Positions 7,821-16,251 of a DNA stretch of 64,000 nucleotides are shown here, piece after piece; positions within the stretch are counted from its first letter, which is position 1, and every line of letters starts with the position of its first letter. Both the position numbers and the translations under genes were made by a program. The DNA lies in contig NZ_CP017415.1 of the NCBI RefSeq assembly GCF_001753245.1, forward strand, positions 2,722,040 to 2,786,039. Reading direction: 5' to 3'. The notes below the pieces were generated by a model, which made no database searches, was not told the origin of the DNA, and saw only the letters and a program-made list of their open reading frames with translations. The stretch is from Acidihalobacter yilgarnensis. Lineage in GTDB: Bacteria; Pseudomonadota; Gammaproteobacteria; DSM-5130; Acidihalobacteraceae.

Positions 7821-9155
7821 TTATGCATTGGGGAGCGAGACCCCGACCGATGCCCCGCCCATCCGCGAGCGCGTGATCTCGACAGCGCCACCGTAGCTGC
7901 GTGCCAACTCGCAGACCACGGCCAGACCGATGCCCTGACCTTCGATGTGGGTGTCCGCGCGCGCGCCCCGCTCGAGCAGATGATCGACCTCTCCGGGGTC
8001 GAAACCCGGCCCGTCGTCCTCGACCGTCAGCACCAGTCCGTCGGTATCGCGGATCAATCGGACCGCAATCCGCCCACGGGTCCATTTGGCTGCGTTGTCG
8101 AGCAGATTACCCACCAGTTCGAGCAGATCGTTCTCATCGATCCGCCCGCTCAGCCCCTCGGGCACCGAGGTCTCGAAGCGTAGACCGCGATCTCGGTAAG
8201 CACGCTGCAGAGCAGCGATTACTCGCATCACCGACGGCGCCAGGGGCATCGGCGCCATCAAGCCGTGAGCCGCACCGGCACTCGCGCGATTGAGTTGATA
8301 AGCAACGATCTGATCCATGCGACCCACCTGCTCAGCCACACGCCGTTCGCCCGCACCGCTCAGACCATCGCGTGCGCTCAATCCGCGCAACACCGACAAT
8401 GGAGTTTTCAGGCTGTGAGCAAGATCGTCGAGGGCATGACGGTAACGGGTCTGCCGCGACCGCTCGTGCGTCAACAGGGCGTTCAGGCTCGACGCCAAGG
8501 GCGCCAGTTCGGTGGGATAGCGCCCTCCAATATGCTGCACCTCACCGCGTTCTACGCGACCCAACTCGGTGGACAGTGTGCGCAGAGGCGACAAGCCCCA
8601 GCGCAGCACCCCGGCCAGCGAGAACAACAGCAAAATGGCCGCGCCACTCAGCCAAAAGGCCAATGTACGGCGAAATTCGGACAGCTGCGCGACATAAGCC
8701 GTAGCACGCTCCCCGACCACGAAGGTGTAGCGCTGTCCGCCGCTATCCGGTGTCCAACGAACGCCGAAGGCCAGACGAAAGCGGTCCGCACCGCCCCCTT
8801 GCTCACGCATGAAGTGCCACTCTCCGACCGGAGACGATGCCACCGCTACGGGGGACGTCAACAACGAAGGTGAAGCCCAGACCACATGCCCGCGCGCGTC
8901 GGCAATCAGGGCATAGAGACCTGAACCCGGCTGCTGCAGCCGGGGATCACCGAGCTGCGGTAGGGAAACCTGCACCGAACGCGCATCGATATCGGCGGCC
9001 CCGAGCAAGGCGTAGGTCAGGCCTCGCAACTTGGCCTCCTGCGCATGGATGGCCGCTGCGGAGAAGGCGCGATCAAGAGCCAGCCCGGTCAGCACGACGA
9101 AGGCCGCCAGTACGAGGCCAGCCGCCAGTACCAACCGCCCTCTAAGCGAGCGCAT
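7821..9155 (-). CDS. two-component sensor histidine kinase (PhoQ/QseC-like)
   Basis: A 444-residue inner-membrane kinase. Order: membrane helix at about 8-28, periplasmic sensor domain to about 165, second helix at about 168-190, HAMP-like linker, then dimerisation domain with the phospho-acceptor His in LAHSLKTPLSVL at about 250. The ATPase follows, with N box NLLDNAAKW, G1 DDGPGF and G2 GQGIGLAV. All catalytic motifs are intact. The ATG overlaps the stop of the response regulator by 14 bases. The periplasmic domain (VQVSLPQLGDPRLQQPGSGL) is the type found in PhoQ-like kinases of proteobacteria. The signal sensed cannot be told from sequence. Confidence 0.9.
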   Translation of the reverse strand: MRSLRGRLVLAAGLVLAAFVVLTGLALDRAFSAAAIHAQEAKLRGLTYALLGAADIDARSVQVSLPQLGDPRLQQPGSGLYALIADARGHVVWASPSLLTSPVAVASSPVGEWHFMREQGGGADRFRLAFGVRWTPDSGGQRYTFVVGERATAYVAQLSEFRRTLAFWLSGAAILLLFSLAGVLRWGLSPLRTLSTELGRVERGEVQHIGGRYPTELAPLASSLNALLTHERSRQTRYRHALDDLAHSLKTPLSVLRGLSARDGLSGAGERRVAEQVGRMDQIVAYQLNRASAGAAHGLMAPMPLAPSVMRVIAALQRAYRDRGLRFETSVPEGLSGRIDENDLLELVGNLLDNAAKWTRGRIAVRLIRDTDGLVLTVEDDGPGFDPGEVDHLLERGARADTHIEGQGIGLAVVCELARSYGGAVEITRSRMGGASVGVSLPNA

Positions 9156-9837
9156 CGGCTGCGCGGCGAGGCAATGTCAGGCGATAGCCCCGACCACGCA
9201 GGGTCTCGATGGGCTGCAGGTGCTCGTCGGGATCGAGCTTGCGTCGCAGGCGGCGGATGAAAACCTCGATCACGTTGCTGTCACGTTCGTCGTCCTCGGC
9301 ATACAGATGCTCGATCAGCACGCTCTTGGATACGACCTCGCCGGCATGCAGCATGAGATATTCGAGGAGCCGGTATTCGTAGGCGGTCAGCTCCACAAGC
9401 GCACCCTCCAGGGTCACGCGCTGGGTCTGCGGATCGAGCACCACCGGGCCGCAGGCCAGCGTGGCCTGCGCCCACCCGCCGGAGCGGCGCAGCAAGGCGC
9501 GCGCACGGGCGAGCAATTCCTCGGGGTGGAACGGCTTGACGAGATAATCGTCGGCTCCGGCCTCCAGGCCCTCCACCTTGTCCTGCCAGCGCCCGCGCGC
9601 CGTCAGCACCAGCACCGGCACGTCGCGCCCCGCGGCGCGCAGCCCGCGAATCAGCGACAAGCCATCGAGTTCAGGCAAGCCGAGGTCGATGAGTGCAAGG
9701 TCGATCGGATACTCGGTGGCCAGATAAAGTCCCTCGCGACCATCGGCGGCAACGTCCACCACCATGCCCTGCTCGGCGAGGCGGGCGGCAATCTGCTCCC
9801 TCAGGTCCGGGTCGTCCTCGACCAACAATACGCGCAT
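9142..9837 (-). CDS. OmpR/PhoB-family response regulator (PhoP/QseB-like)
   Basis: A 231-residue regulator. Receiver domain with acidic pocket ED-D at residues 7-9, phospho-acceptor D51 in LIDLGLPELDG, T79 in LTARG and K101 in YLVKPF. The C-terminal winged helix (about 130-225) has LTAYEYRLLEYLM, the recognition helix SNVIEVFIRRLRRKL and the wing ETLRGRGYRL. I chose the ATG at 9837 because it opens with MRVLLVEDD; upstream codons do not belong to the family. It is followed by its kinase with a 14-base overlap and preceded 10 bases upstream by a PepSY gene. Confidence 0.93.
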   Translation of the reverse strand: MRVLLVEDDPDLREQIAARLAEQGMVVDVAADGREGLYLATEYPIDLALIDLGLPELDGLSLIRGLRAAGRDVPVLVLTARGRWQDKVEGLEAGADDYLVKPFHPEELLARARALLRRSGGWAQATLACGPVVLDPQTQRVTLEGALVELTAYEYRLLEYLMLHAGEVVSKSVLIEHLYAEDDERDSNVIEVFIRRLRRKLDPDEHLQPIETLRGRGYRLTLPRRAADALA

Positions 9838-9847
9838 GATGGCGGCC

Positions 9848-10138
9848 TCAGCGCAGCACGCGGCCGTCGTGGGCATCGACCAGCACGATGCGGATCTGCC
9901 CACCGACCAACAGGCGGACCCGGTATCGTGCGCCCGGCCCCTCGCCCATGCGGTGGACTGCCAGCACACGCCCCCCCACCGCCGCCCGTGCGGCGGCAGC
10001 CGCGTCGGCCGGTGAAATGAAGCGTTCGGCCAGCAGGCCGATCCCGGCCGGGGTTGGCGGCGCAAACGCCGCGACGGGTGGCCCGGCGTATGCGCCACCG
10101 GAAAACGCGATCAGGACACTGCAAAGCAGACGACGCAT
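9848..10138 (-). CDS. small PepSY-domain periplasmic protein
   Basis: A 96-residue secreted protein. The N-terminus MRRLLCSVLIAFSGGAYAG is a signal peptide. The mature part carries one PepSY-like unit: ISPADAAAAARAAVGGRVLAV, then YRVRLLVGGQIRIVLVDAHDGRVL. PepSY units are thought to inhibit proteases or bind regulators in the cell envelope. It opens the PepSY-regulator-kinase operon, an arrangement seen repeatedly in gamma- and betaproteobacteria. It may modulate the kinase's periplasmic domain; this is inference. Confidence 0.82.
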   Translation of the reverse strand: MRRLLCSVLIAFSGGAYAGPPVAAFAPPTPAGIGLLAERFISPADAAAAARAAVGGRVLAVHRMGEGPGARYRVRLLVGGQIRIVLVDAHDGRVLR

Positions 10139-10186
10139 GCGTGCGGACTCCCTCGGAACATGCGCTCAGTCTAACGGAGATACACC

Positions 10187-10710
10187 TCAATGTACCCGCA
10201 GGAAGCGTCCGGGACGCTCTGACGTACGTGTGGCGTAAATCTGCCCGTGATAGCGATAGGTCACGCGATAACCGCGCACCTGTTCGACCGAACGCATGGC
10301 GCGTACCGACTGGCAAACCGTCACCGGTCGCACCACCGTGGCCCCGCGCTCACCTAGCGAATGACCGATGGCCCCGCCGATGATCGCGCCCGCCACGGTG
10401 GCAACCGGATTGCGGTCTTCGTTACCCAACCGATTTCCGATCAGCCCCCGACGACGCCACCGACCAAAGTCGCGCCCACGGCATCGCCACGCCGTTCACG
10501 GCTGTAGGCCACATGCTCCGTGGTGCAGCGCTGCACCGGCGGACCAAGCACCCGCACCACCCGAATGATCGGCTGTACCCTGAGCACGCGTGCGATACTT
10601 CCGTCGTCGTGACGCCCTTGGTCCCAGCGGCCATCGGCCTGAGCAGCCAGCGGAGCGGCCAGGGCAACCCCAGTCGCGGCGATAACAGCCAGCTTGAATG
10701 CGCGTTTCAT
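10187..10710 (-). CDS. glycine-zipper 2TM (Rick_17kDa_Anti-like) envelope protein, frameshifted
   Basis: The N-terminal frame (10441-10710) has a signal peptide (MKRAFKLAVIAATG...AAQADG) and ends in GATLVGGVVGG then stop. The next frame continues directly with GNEDRNPVATVAGAIIGGAIGHSLG and reaches 10187. One additional G in the G5 run (10445-10449) reads VGGVVGGLIGN and merges both into one 2TM glycine-zipper protein of about 174 residues. Such proteins insert into or span the outer membrane in a loop-like fashion and often accompany envelope-stress genes. A homopolymer sequencing error is the simplest cause of the break. Confidence 0.8.
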
Positions 10711-10786
10711 GTCGCTTTCTCCTATCCATTTGAGGATGACACAGCTAGGCTAAGCGCGGCCGACTGAACCGCGACTGAACACCCGC

Positions 10787-11311
10787 ATGATCGAACGACT
10801 CCCTCATCCAACGCTGGAATACGCCATCGGCAGCCGTGCCGTAGTGGCGACGCTGTGTTCACGCCCGTGCCCGCGCCTAGCCGATTTTCGCGTTGCCGAC
10901 TACGTGGGTGACTACCGGCTATGCAATCCGCGTGGTGGGCAGGATCTCATCGCCGCCTGTGCCCGCGTGTTTTTCGAGGAAAACGCCCCGTTCCTGGCGC
11001 AGATCGACGGCCGCGAACACGGACGCGAGTACAGTCTCGCGCTATTTGCGACCTTTCTGGCGGTCGAATTCAACGCCTTCACCCCGGAGGCCCATTTTCT
11101 GGTGCTCGCGCCGACGCAACCGGCGCAGACCGAGAACGCCCCCTATGCCGGTCTATGGGCCGCGCAACACATGGAAGCACTGCAGGCGGAAGGCGATTCC
11201 GCAACTCTGTTTGACGAGGCCGATGCCCTGATCGAAGCCCTGCGCCAAGCACCACCGACCCCGCCCACACCACCGCCCCGGCGACGCTGGTGGCGGCCCT
11301 TCGGCCGCTAG
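10787..11311 (+). CDS. hypothetical protein
   Basis: A 174-residue soluble protein with no signal peptide or membrane helix. Visible features are an N-terminal FRVADYVGDYRLCN, a central alpha-helical stretch, and a C-terminal tail of prolines followed by arginines and tryptophans (PPTPPTPPP, RRRWWRPFGR). The tail could bind membrane or nucleic acid; this is a guess. No family is recognised. It is divergent from the glycine-zipper gene. A DUF4156 lipoprotein gene follows 72 bases downstream. Confidence 0.65.
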   Translation: MIERLPHPTLEYAIGSRAVVATLCSRPCPRLADFRVADYVGDYRLCNPRGGQDLIAACARVFFEENAPFLAQIDGREHGREYSLALFATFLAVEFNAFTPEAHFLVLAPTQPAQTENAPYAGLWAAQHMEALQAEGDSATLFDEADALIEALRQAPPTPPTPPPRRRWWRPFGR

Positions 11312-11383
11312 ACGCTTCCGTGCCGGTGCGCGTCGCTCTAGAATCGTGGACCACCGAAGCCCCTCACCCGCCAAGGACCACAC

Positions 11384-11707
11384 ATGAAAATCCGCCTGCT
11401 ACTGCTCTCCGCCCTCATCGCCTCTCTGACCGCTGGCTGCACCTGGGTCAAGCTAAGCCCGCAGGGCGAAGAGGCCCGCGTGCTGAAACCCAATCAGGTC
11501 AGCAGCTGCAAACCGATGGGCACAACGACCGTCCAGGTTGCCGCGAGCGTGCTCGGCATACCTCGCCCACAGCGCGATGTCGCACACGACCTGCAGGTCA
11601 TGGCTCGTAATGCTGTGCAAAATGCGGGGGGCGACACCATCGTGCCAGAAGGTCTGCCGGTCGACGGCCGCCAGACCTTCGCCATGTACCGCTGCATCAA
11701 TCCCTAA
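11384..11707 (+). CDS. DUF4156 (YjeI/RcsF-like) lipoprotein
   Basis: A 107-residue lipoprotein. The signal peptide ends in the lipobox LTAGC at residues 15-19. The mature part has the DUF4156 pattern V-L-x-P-N-Q-V-S-S-C-K-P-M-G, followed by LQVMARNAVQNAGGDTIVP and a C-terminal FAMYRC. Two paired cysteines resemble those that form disulfides in RcsF-related folds. The function is not established for this family. It lies 18 bases before the DsbA-family gene, so the two probably form a short operon. Confidence 0.85.
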   Translation: MKIRLLLLSALIASLTAGCTWVKLSPQGEEARVLKPNQVSSCKPMGTTTVQVAASVLGIPRPQRDVAHDLQVMARNAVQNAGGDTIVPEGLPVDGRQTFAMYRCINP

Positions 11708-11725
11708 TCCAAGGGGGCTCGACGC

Positions 11726-12376
11726 ATGTCTGAAAACACCCTGGACGAGCAGGTTGACCGCCCCCTCGTCCAGGTCAGCGTGTTCTTCGACTATATCTGC
11801 CCATTCTGTTACATCGGCAGCGTGCGTCTACTGCGGCTCAACGAGCGCTTCGATCTGCGCGTCAACTGGATGCCGATCGAGATCCATCCCGATACGCCCG
11901 TAGAGGGCCAATCACTCGACGCACTGCCCTACGACACCGCCCAACGCCAAGCCATGAACCACGCACTGGCAGCCCTCGCCGCCGAGGAGGGACTTACCCT
12001 GCCGGCACAGCGACGCATGGCCAATTCGCACGATGCTCTGCGCCTTGCCGAAGCCGCCAAACGATTTGGTCGTGAGGCGTTCTATCGGCTACACCACGCG
12101 CTGTTTCAAGCCTATTTCACGGAGGGCCGAAATCTAGGCGACCTTGAAATACTGCGCACAGTGGCAAGTACATCCGGCCTACCCCAATCGCTGCCGGATG
12201 AGGCACGCAATGATCCCGAAATCACCCGCCATCTCGCACACTACAAGGCGCTAGCCAGCCAATACACGGTCAGCGGCGTGCCCACCTACGCGTTCGGCGA
12301 CCAGCAATTGAACGGGGTACAGCCCCTGGCCACGCTGATCGCAACCGCCGACCGGATGGCCAAGGGAGAGGGCTGA
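11726..12376 (+). CDS. DsbA-family oxidoreductase (FrnE-like), cytoplasmic
   Basis: A 216-residue thioredoxin-fold protein with the active site CPFC at about residues 25-28 in FDYICPFCYIGS, a helical insertion in the middle, and the cis-Pro loop in SGVPTYAFGDQQLNGVQP near the C-terminus. It lacks a signal peptide, so it is not the periplasmic DsbA but the FrnE type, which acts as a cytoplasmic disulfide oxidoreductase or isomerase, often under oxidative stress. Length is typical. 2-hydroxychromene-2-carboxylate isomerase shares the fold but lacks the CxxC pair. Confidence 0.88.
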   Translation: MSENTLDEQVDRPLVQVSVFFDYICPFCYIGSVRLLRLNERFDLRVNWMPIEIHPDTPVEGQSLDALPYDTAQRQAMNHALAALAAEEGLTLPAQRRMANSHDALRLAEAAKRFGREAFYRLHHALFQAYFTEGRNLGDLEILRTVASTSGLPQSLPDEARNDPEITRHLAHYKALASQYTVSGVPTYAFGDQQLNGVQPLATLIATADRMAKGEG

Positions 12377-12561
12377 ATCTGACCATCCGGCAGATCGCGG
12401 CCATCCGCCTCTTTTAGGAGAGCCGCCCCGCTGTTAGAGTACGCCTCCGGTCCCCCATGCCATCGCGTTCGCGGTTGGCAGCGCATACCGCACAAACACC
12501 CGGACGCGTCACGCGACGCCCACCGTGCCCGTCACCGTTTTCACATGAAGAAGTCGACGCG

Positions 12562-13827
12562 ATGCTGAGACTCGTTGCCTCGTTGTTCAATCTGCTATTC
12601 GGGATGTCGGTGCTGCTCACCGGCGTGGGCCTGCTCGGCTCACTGCTCGGCATCCGCGCAGGACTCGCTGGCTTCAGCAGCGAGGTAACCGGCGTGGTGA
12701 TGGCGGCCTACTTCGCTGGCTACATTCTCGGCACCTATGTCTGCCCGCGCATCATTCGTCGCGTCGGACACGTACGCGCCTTCACCATCTTCGCCGCCCT
12801 CGGTTCGACCGTCGCCATTGCCCATGCCTTGTGGGTCAACCCCTGGTTCTGGGGCGCATTGCGCTTCATCAACGGTGCCGGCATGGTCGGGCTGTACATG
12901 ATCATGGAAAGCTGGCTCAACTCCACGGTGACCAACGAGGGGCGCGGGCGACTGTTCTCCGTGTACGTGATGTCCACCCTGCTCGCCATGGGCCTCGGGC
13001 AATTGCTGCTGACGGTCGGTCCGGCACAAAGCTTCGTGCCCTTCGCCTTGGTATCCATGCTGTTTTCGTTGGGACTGATCCCGGTCGCCCTGACCCGCGT
13101 CCCGCAGCCCACACCTATTGAGCACCCGAGCCTACACCTACGCCAGCTCGTCGGCTTTTCCCCGCTCGGCACCGTCGGCACCCTGATCGCGGGCGTCACC
13201 AGCGGCACCTTCTGGGCCCTCGGCGCAGTCTTCGCCCACGGCATTGGCCTGGCGACTGCCCAAATCGGTGCCTTCATGGCGATCAGTATCGTCGGCGGCG
13301 CCTTCCTGCAATGGCCGCTGGGTAAGCTGTCTGACCGCTTCGACCGTCGAACCGTATTGCTGCTTATTTGTATCGGCGGCGCATTGCTAGCCACCGCCAT
13401 CGCGCTGGTCAGCGCACGCAACCTGCCTTTGTTGCTGGCATTGAGCTTCGTCTACGGCGGCTTTTCGTTCACGCTCTACGGTGTCAGCGTGGCGCACATG
13501 AACGACCAGATCCGCGTCGAGGACATGCTCGAAGCTTCCAGTGGCCTGCTGATGCTTTATGGCATCGGCGCAGTGATCGGGCCGGTTCTCGGTGGTGTAC
13601 TGATGTCGCGGTTCGGCAGCGATAGCCTGCCGCTATACCTCGCCTCGGCCTTCACACTGCTGACCCTGTTCGGCCTCTACCGCCGCCGCGTGAGCGATGC
13701 ACCTCCGCTGGAGGAGCAGGGCGATTTCGTGCCACTGGTTCGCACCTCGCAGGCTGCCATCGAACTCTCGCATCCCGAGGCAAGCGCCGCCGAGGTCGAA
13801 CCCATCGACAACCAGCACGCAGCCTGA
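12562..13827 (+). CDS. MFS transporter, YcaD-like
   Basis: A 421-residue major facilitator protein with 12 predicted membrane helices. The helix 2-3 loop shows YICPRIIRRVGHVRAF-like basic residues, and the central loop has the repeated signature GKLSDRFDRRTVLL. A charged hydrophilic tail of about 45 residues follows the last helix. I chose the ATG at 12562 because the preceding codons of the longer reading are arginine-rich and do not resemble a membrane protein. Similar to YcaD-type exporters; the substrate cannot be inferred. It converges with the PAP2 gene, 8 bases between stops. Confidence 0.88.
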   Translation: MLRLVASLFNLLFGMSVLLTGVGLLGSLLGIRAGLAGFSSEVTGVVMAAYFAGYILGTYVCPRIIRRVGHVRAFTIFAALGSTVAIAHALWVNPWFWGALRFINGAGMVGLYMIMESWLNSTVTNEGRGRLFSVYVMSTLLAMGLGQLLLTVGPAQSFVPFALVSMLFSLGLIPVALTRVPQPTPIEHPSLHLRQLVGFSPLGTVGTLIAGVTSGTFWALGAVFAHGIGLATAQIGAFMAISIVGGAFLQWPLGKLSDRFDRRTVLLLICIGGALLATAIALVSARNLPLLLALSFVYGGFSFTLYGVSVAHMNDQIRVEDMLEASSGLLMLYGIGAVIGPVLGGVLMSRFGSDSLPLYLASAFTLLTLFGLYRRRVSDAPPLEEQGDFVPLVRTSQAAIELSHPEASAAEVEPIDNQHAA

Positions 13828-13835
13828 GTCCACAC

Positions 13836-14672
13836 TCAATGCGCGGCACGACGGCTCTGGATCCACTCCGCGACCGTCGTCGCCAACAGCGCGACGGCGA
13901 GCAGGGGTAACATCGGCCGTGCCTGCGAATAACCGCCGTCGTAGACGAACAGGGCCAGCGTGCAGCACAGACAAAGACCGGCAAAGACGCGGCGCGGATA
14001 TGCGCGTAATCCGAATCCCCAGTGCCGCGCCCAAACGACGCCAATCCAGGCCGCCAGCCAACCACCGAATGCACCACCCAGCTCGTCCAACGGCCAGTGC
14101 GCACCCACTGCCGAGCGCGACAGGCCGATCAGCACGGCGAATCCCAGGCAGGTGCCGCGCCAGCCGCCGCCGCTGCGCGACAGCGCAAGCACTCCGGCGA
14201 GGGTGAAGATGGTGGTGGTATGGCCGGACGGAAAGGCGTTGGCGAGCAACCGGGGGCCGATCACATGGATCAGCTCCGGCGGCAACACAGCCGCTGGGCG
14301 CGGATGGTGTAACAGCGGCTTGAGCACGTCCACCCACAGCGTCGCCGGCAGCACGGCCAGAAATGCAGCCCAAACAATCTCCGGGTGGTGCCGGCACCAG
14401 GGCAGCAACAGCGCAAAGGCCACCACCGTGTCCCCATAGACCGTCACATTGGCCCATAGTACGTCGCCGGTTGCGGTGGGCAGGCCGTTGAGCCATTCAA
14501 AGACCGCCTCGTCCGCGCCCAGAACCACGACCAGCGCCGCCAGCAGCAAGGCGATCAGCGGCGGCGCCCAGCCCCACGGGCCGGCAGGTGAAACAGAACG
14601 CACGAGGGCGGTATCGAGGCGGATTGGATTCAAACGCGTATCCGTCACAGGGGTAAGCGGCAATTCCAACAA
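13836..14672 (-). CDS. PAP2-superfamily membrane phosphatase
   Basis: A 278-residue integral membrane protein with the three PAP2 phosphatase motifs in order: KPLLHHPRP (KX6RP), PSGHTTT and SRSAVGAHWPLDELGG (SRX5HX3D). Residues needed for catalysis (K, R, H, H, D) are all present. It could dephosphorylate undecaprenyl pyrophosphate, phosphatidate or lipid A. The divergent neighbour is a GT39-type glycosyltransferase of lipid-linked substrates, so an undecaprenyl-phosphate or lipid A role is plausible, but unproven. Confidence 0.88.
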   Translation of the reverse strand: MLELPLTPVTDTRLNPIRLDTALVRSVSPAGPWGWAPPLIALLLAALVVVLGADEAVFEWLNGLPTATGDVLWANVTVYGDTVVAFALLLPWCRHHPEIVWAAFLAVLPATLWVDVLKPLLHHPRPAAVLPPELIHVIGPRLLANAFPSGHTTTIFTLAGVLALSRSGGGWRGTCLGFAVLIGLSRSAVGAHWPLDELGGAFGGWLAAWIGVVWARHWGFGLRAYPRRVFAGLCLCCTLALFVYDGGYSQARPMLPLLAVALLATTVAEWIQSRRAAH

Positions 14673-14738
14673 TCCGCCACGGCTTTGGCAAGGTCAACCT
14701 TGCGGTGCGCCATTCCCGGCATGCCTTTGGTAAAGTGA

Positions 14739-14753
14739 TGCCCCTTCGGGGCA
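14739..14753 (+). repeat. short GC hairpin upstream of the GT39-type gene
   Basis: TGCCCC and GGGGCA flank a TTC loop, 28 bases before the ATG at 14782. It lies in the divergent promoter region of the PAP2 and glycosyltransferase genes. It may be part of the 5' leader; no regulatory function can be assigned. Confidence 0.35.
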
Positions 14754-14781
14754 ACCCCCGCCGCAACCGCCAGGAATCGCC

Positions 14782-16251
14782 GTGTCGCGACATTCCCCCA
14801 ATTTGAATGCCACTCAGGCCACCGCGCTATTGCTTGGTCTGGTTACGCTACTGCACATCATTGCCGGCGCCCGCGTGGGCCTCACAGGCGATGCTGCCCA
14901 CTACGCCGTCTACGGCGCACGGCTCGCCTGGAGCTACTTCGACCACCCGCCGATGATCGGCTGGCTGCAGGCCACCATCGAACCATTCTCGACCGACAAT
15001 CTGGCGCTGCGCCTGTGGCCGATTGCGCTGGGCACGGCCAGCGGCGCGGCCCTATACCGCCTCGCCCGCCAGCTCTATCCGGAGCGTAGTCCCTGGCTCG
15101 GTTTCGTTGCCGTGGCGGTCATGCAATCAGCGATCATCCTGTCACTGATGGGCATATCCATGCTGCCCGATGACCCTTTGCTACTGTTTTTCCTGCTCGC
15201 CGCCGGTGCCCTGCATCGAGCGTTGATCGAAGACCGGCCACGCGCATGGCTGTGGGTAGGACTGTGGTTCGGGCTGGCTGCGCTATCCAAGTACACCGCT
15301 GTTGCGCTGGTATTCAGCGCCGTCTGGTTGATGATCTCCGAACGGCGCTGGGCGCAACTGCGTACACCCTGGCCCTGGCTCGGCATTCTGATCGCACTGA
15401 TCGCGATCCTCCCGGTGCTTGGCTGGAATGCCACCCACGACTGGGTATCCTTCCGCTACCAAATCCTGCACGTCAGCGACCCGGAACGGCACTGGCTGCT
15501 GGCCAATTTCGTGAAATCGCAGCTCATCCAGATTTTTTCATACTCCCCTGGCATTTATGTATTCGGCCTGATCGCGCTGATCCATGCCGTGCGCCGACGT
15601 CACGACCCACGCAATCGCCTGCTCCTCGCCATGGTCGTGCCGGTCTTCGTCATCATCGACGGCGCCTCCGGCACCAACGTCTCGCTGCCGCACTGGCCCG
15701 CAGTCGGTTGGGCGGTACTGAGCATCGGCATCGCCACCTGGCTGAGCGATCACCGGACTTCCCGCTGGCTTCAAGCCGGCGTGGTGTTTTCTGGCCTGTA
15801 TTCCGTGCTGCTGATCGGCGTGCTGCTCAGTGAGCTGATTCACCCCTGGATCCCGTTCAAGGCCAACGCCTACCCCCTCGCCGACCTCTACGGCTGGCGC
15901 CGTGCTGCCGATCACGCCGAAATCTTGCGCGCGGCGATGGCGGAAACACCGGGGCCACGTCCCTTGCTCTACGCCGGCAACTGGTCCTATGCCAGCCACA
16001 TCGCCTGGTATGCCTACCCGCAACCCGTACAGATCACCGACCACAAGATGCACCAGATGACGCTTTGGTACGGCAATGCCGCCGCCGGCGGGCGCGGTAT
16101 CCTGGTGATCCCCCAGCAGTTCCACGGCCGCATCCCGACCTGGACCGCGAAGTTCGACCGCTGCACGCCCGCCGGTAATCTCCTGATCCCTCTGGAGCGC
16201 AAGATAGCAACCACCTACTATTTCTACCGCTGCGAGGGCTACCATGGATAG
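14782..16251 (+). CDS. ArnT-like family 39 glycosyltransferase, membrane bound
   Basis: A 489-residue polytopic membrane protein with about 11 hydrophobic segments. The N-terminal pattern GDAAHYAVYGARL, then YFDHPPMIGW at about residues 50-60 is the GT-C catalytic loop of the GT39/ArnT family, where the Asp is catalytic. The C-terminal soluble domain ends in YYFYRCEGYHG. Family members transfer a sugar from a polyprenyl-phosphate donor to lipid A, proteins or glycans. The acceptor is unknown here. The stop overlaps the start of amgK by 8 bases, linking it to cell-envelope sugar metabolism. Confidence 0.86.
   Translation: MSRHSPNLNATQATALLLGLVTLLHIIAGARVGLTGDAAHYAVYGARLAWSYFDHPPMIGWLQATIEPFSTDNLALRLWPIALGTASGAALYRLARQLYPERSPWLGFVAVAVMQSAIILSLMGISMLPDDPLLLFFLLAAGALHRALIEDRPRAWLWVGLWFGLAALSKYTAVALVFSAVWLMISERRWAQLRTPWPWLGILIALIAILPVLGWNATHDWVSFRYQILHVSDPERHWLLANFVKSQLIQIFSYSPGIYVFGLIALIHAVRRRHDPRNRLLLAMVVPVFVIIDGASGTNVSLPHWPAVGWAVLSIGIATWLSDHRTSRWLQAGVVFSGLYSVLLIGVLLSELIHPWIPFKANAYPLADLYGWRRAADHAEILRAAMAETPGPRPLLYAGNWSYASHIAWYAYPQPVQITDHKMHQMTLWYGNAAAGGRGILVIPQQFHGRIPTWTAKFDRCTPAGNLLIPLERKIATTYYFYRCEGYHG

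Noticed and set aside
9031-10020. 329-codon + strand reading opposite the response regulator
   Set aside because: Shadow of the regulator and PepSY genes on the minus strand.
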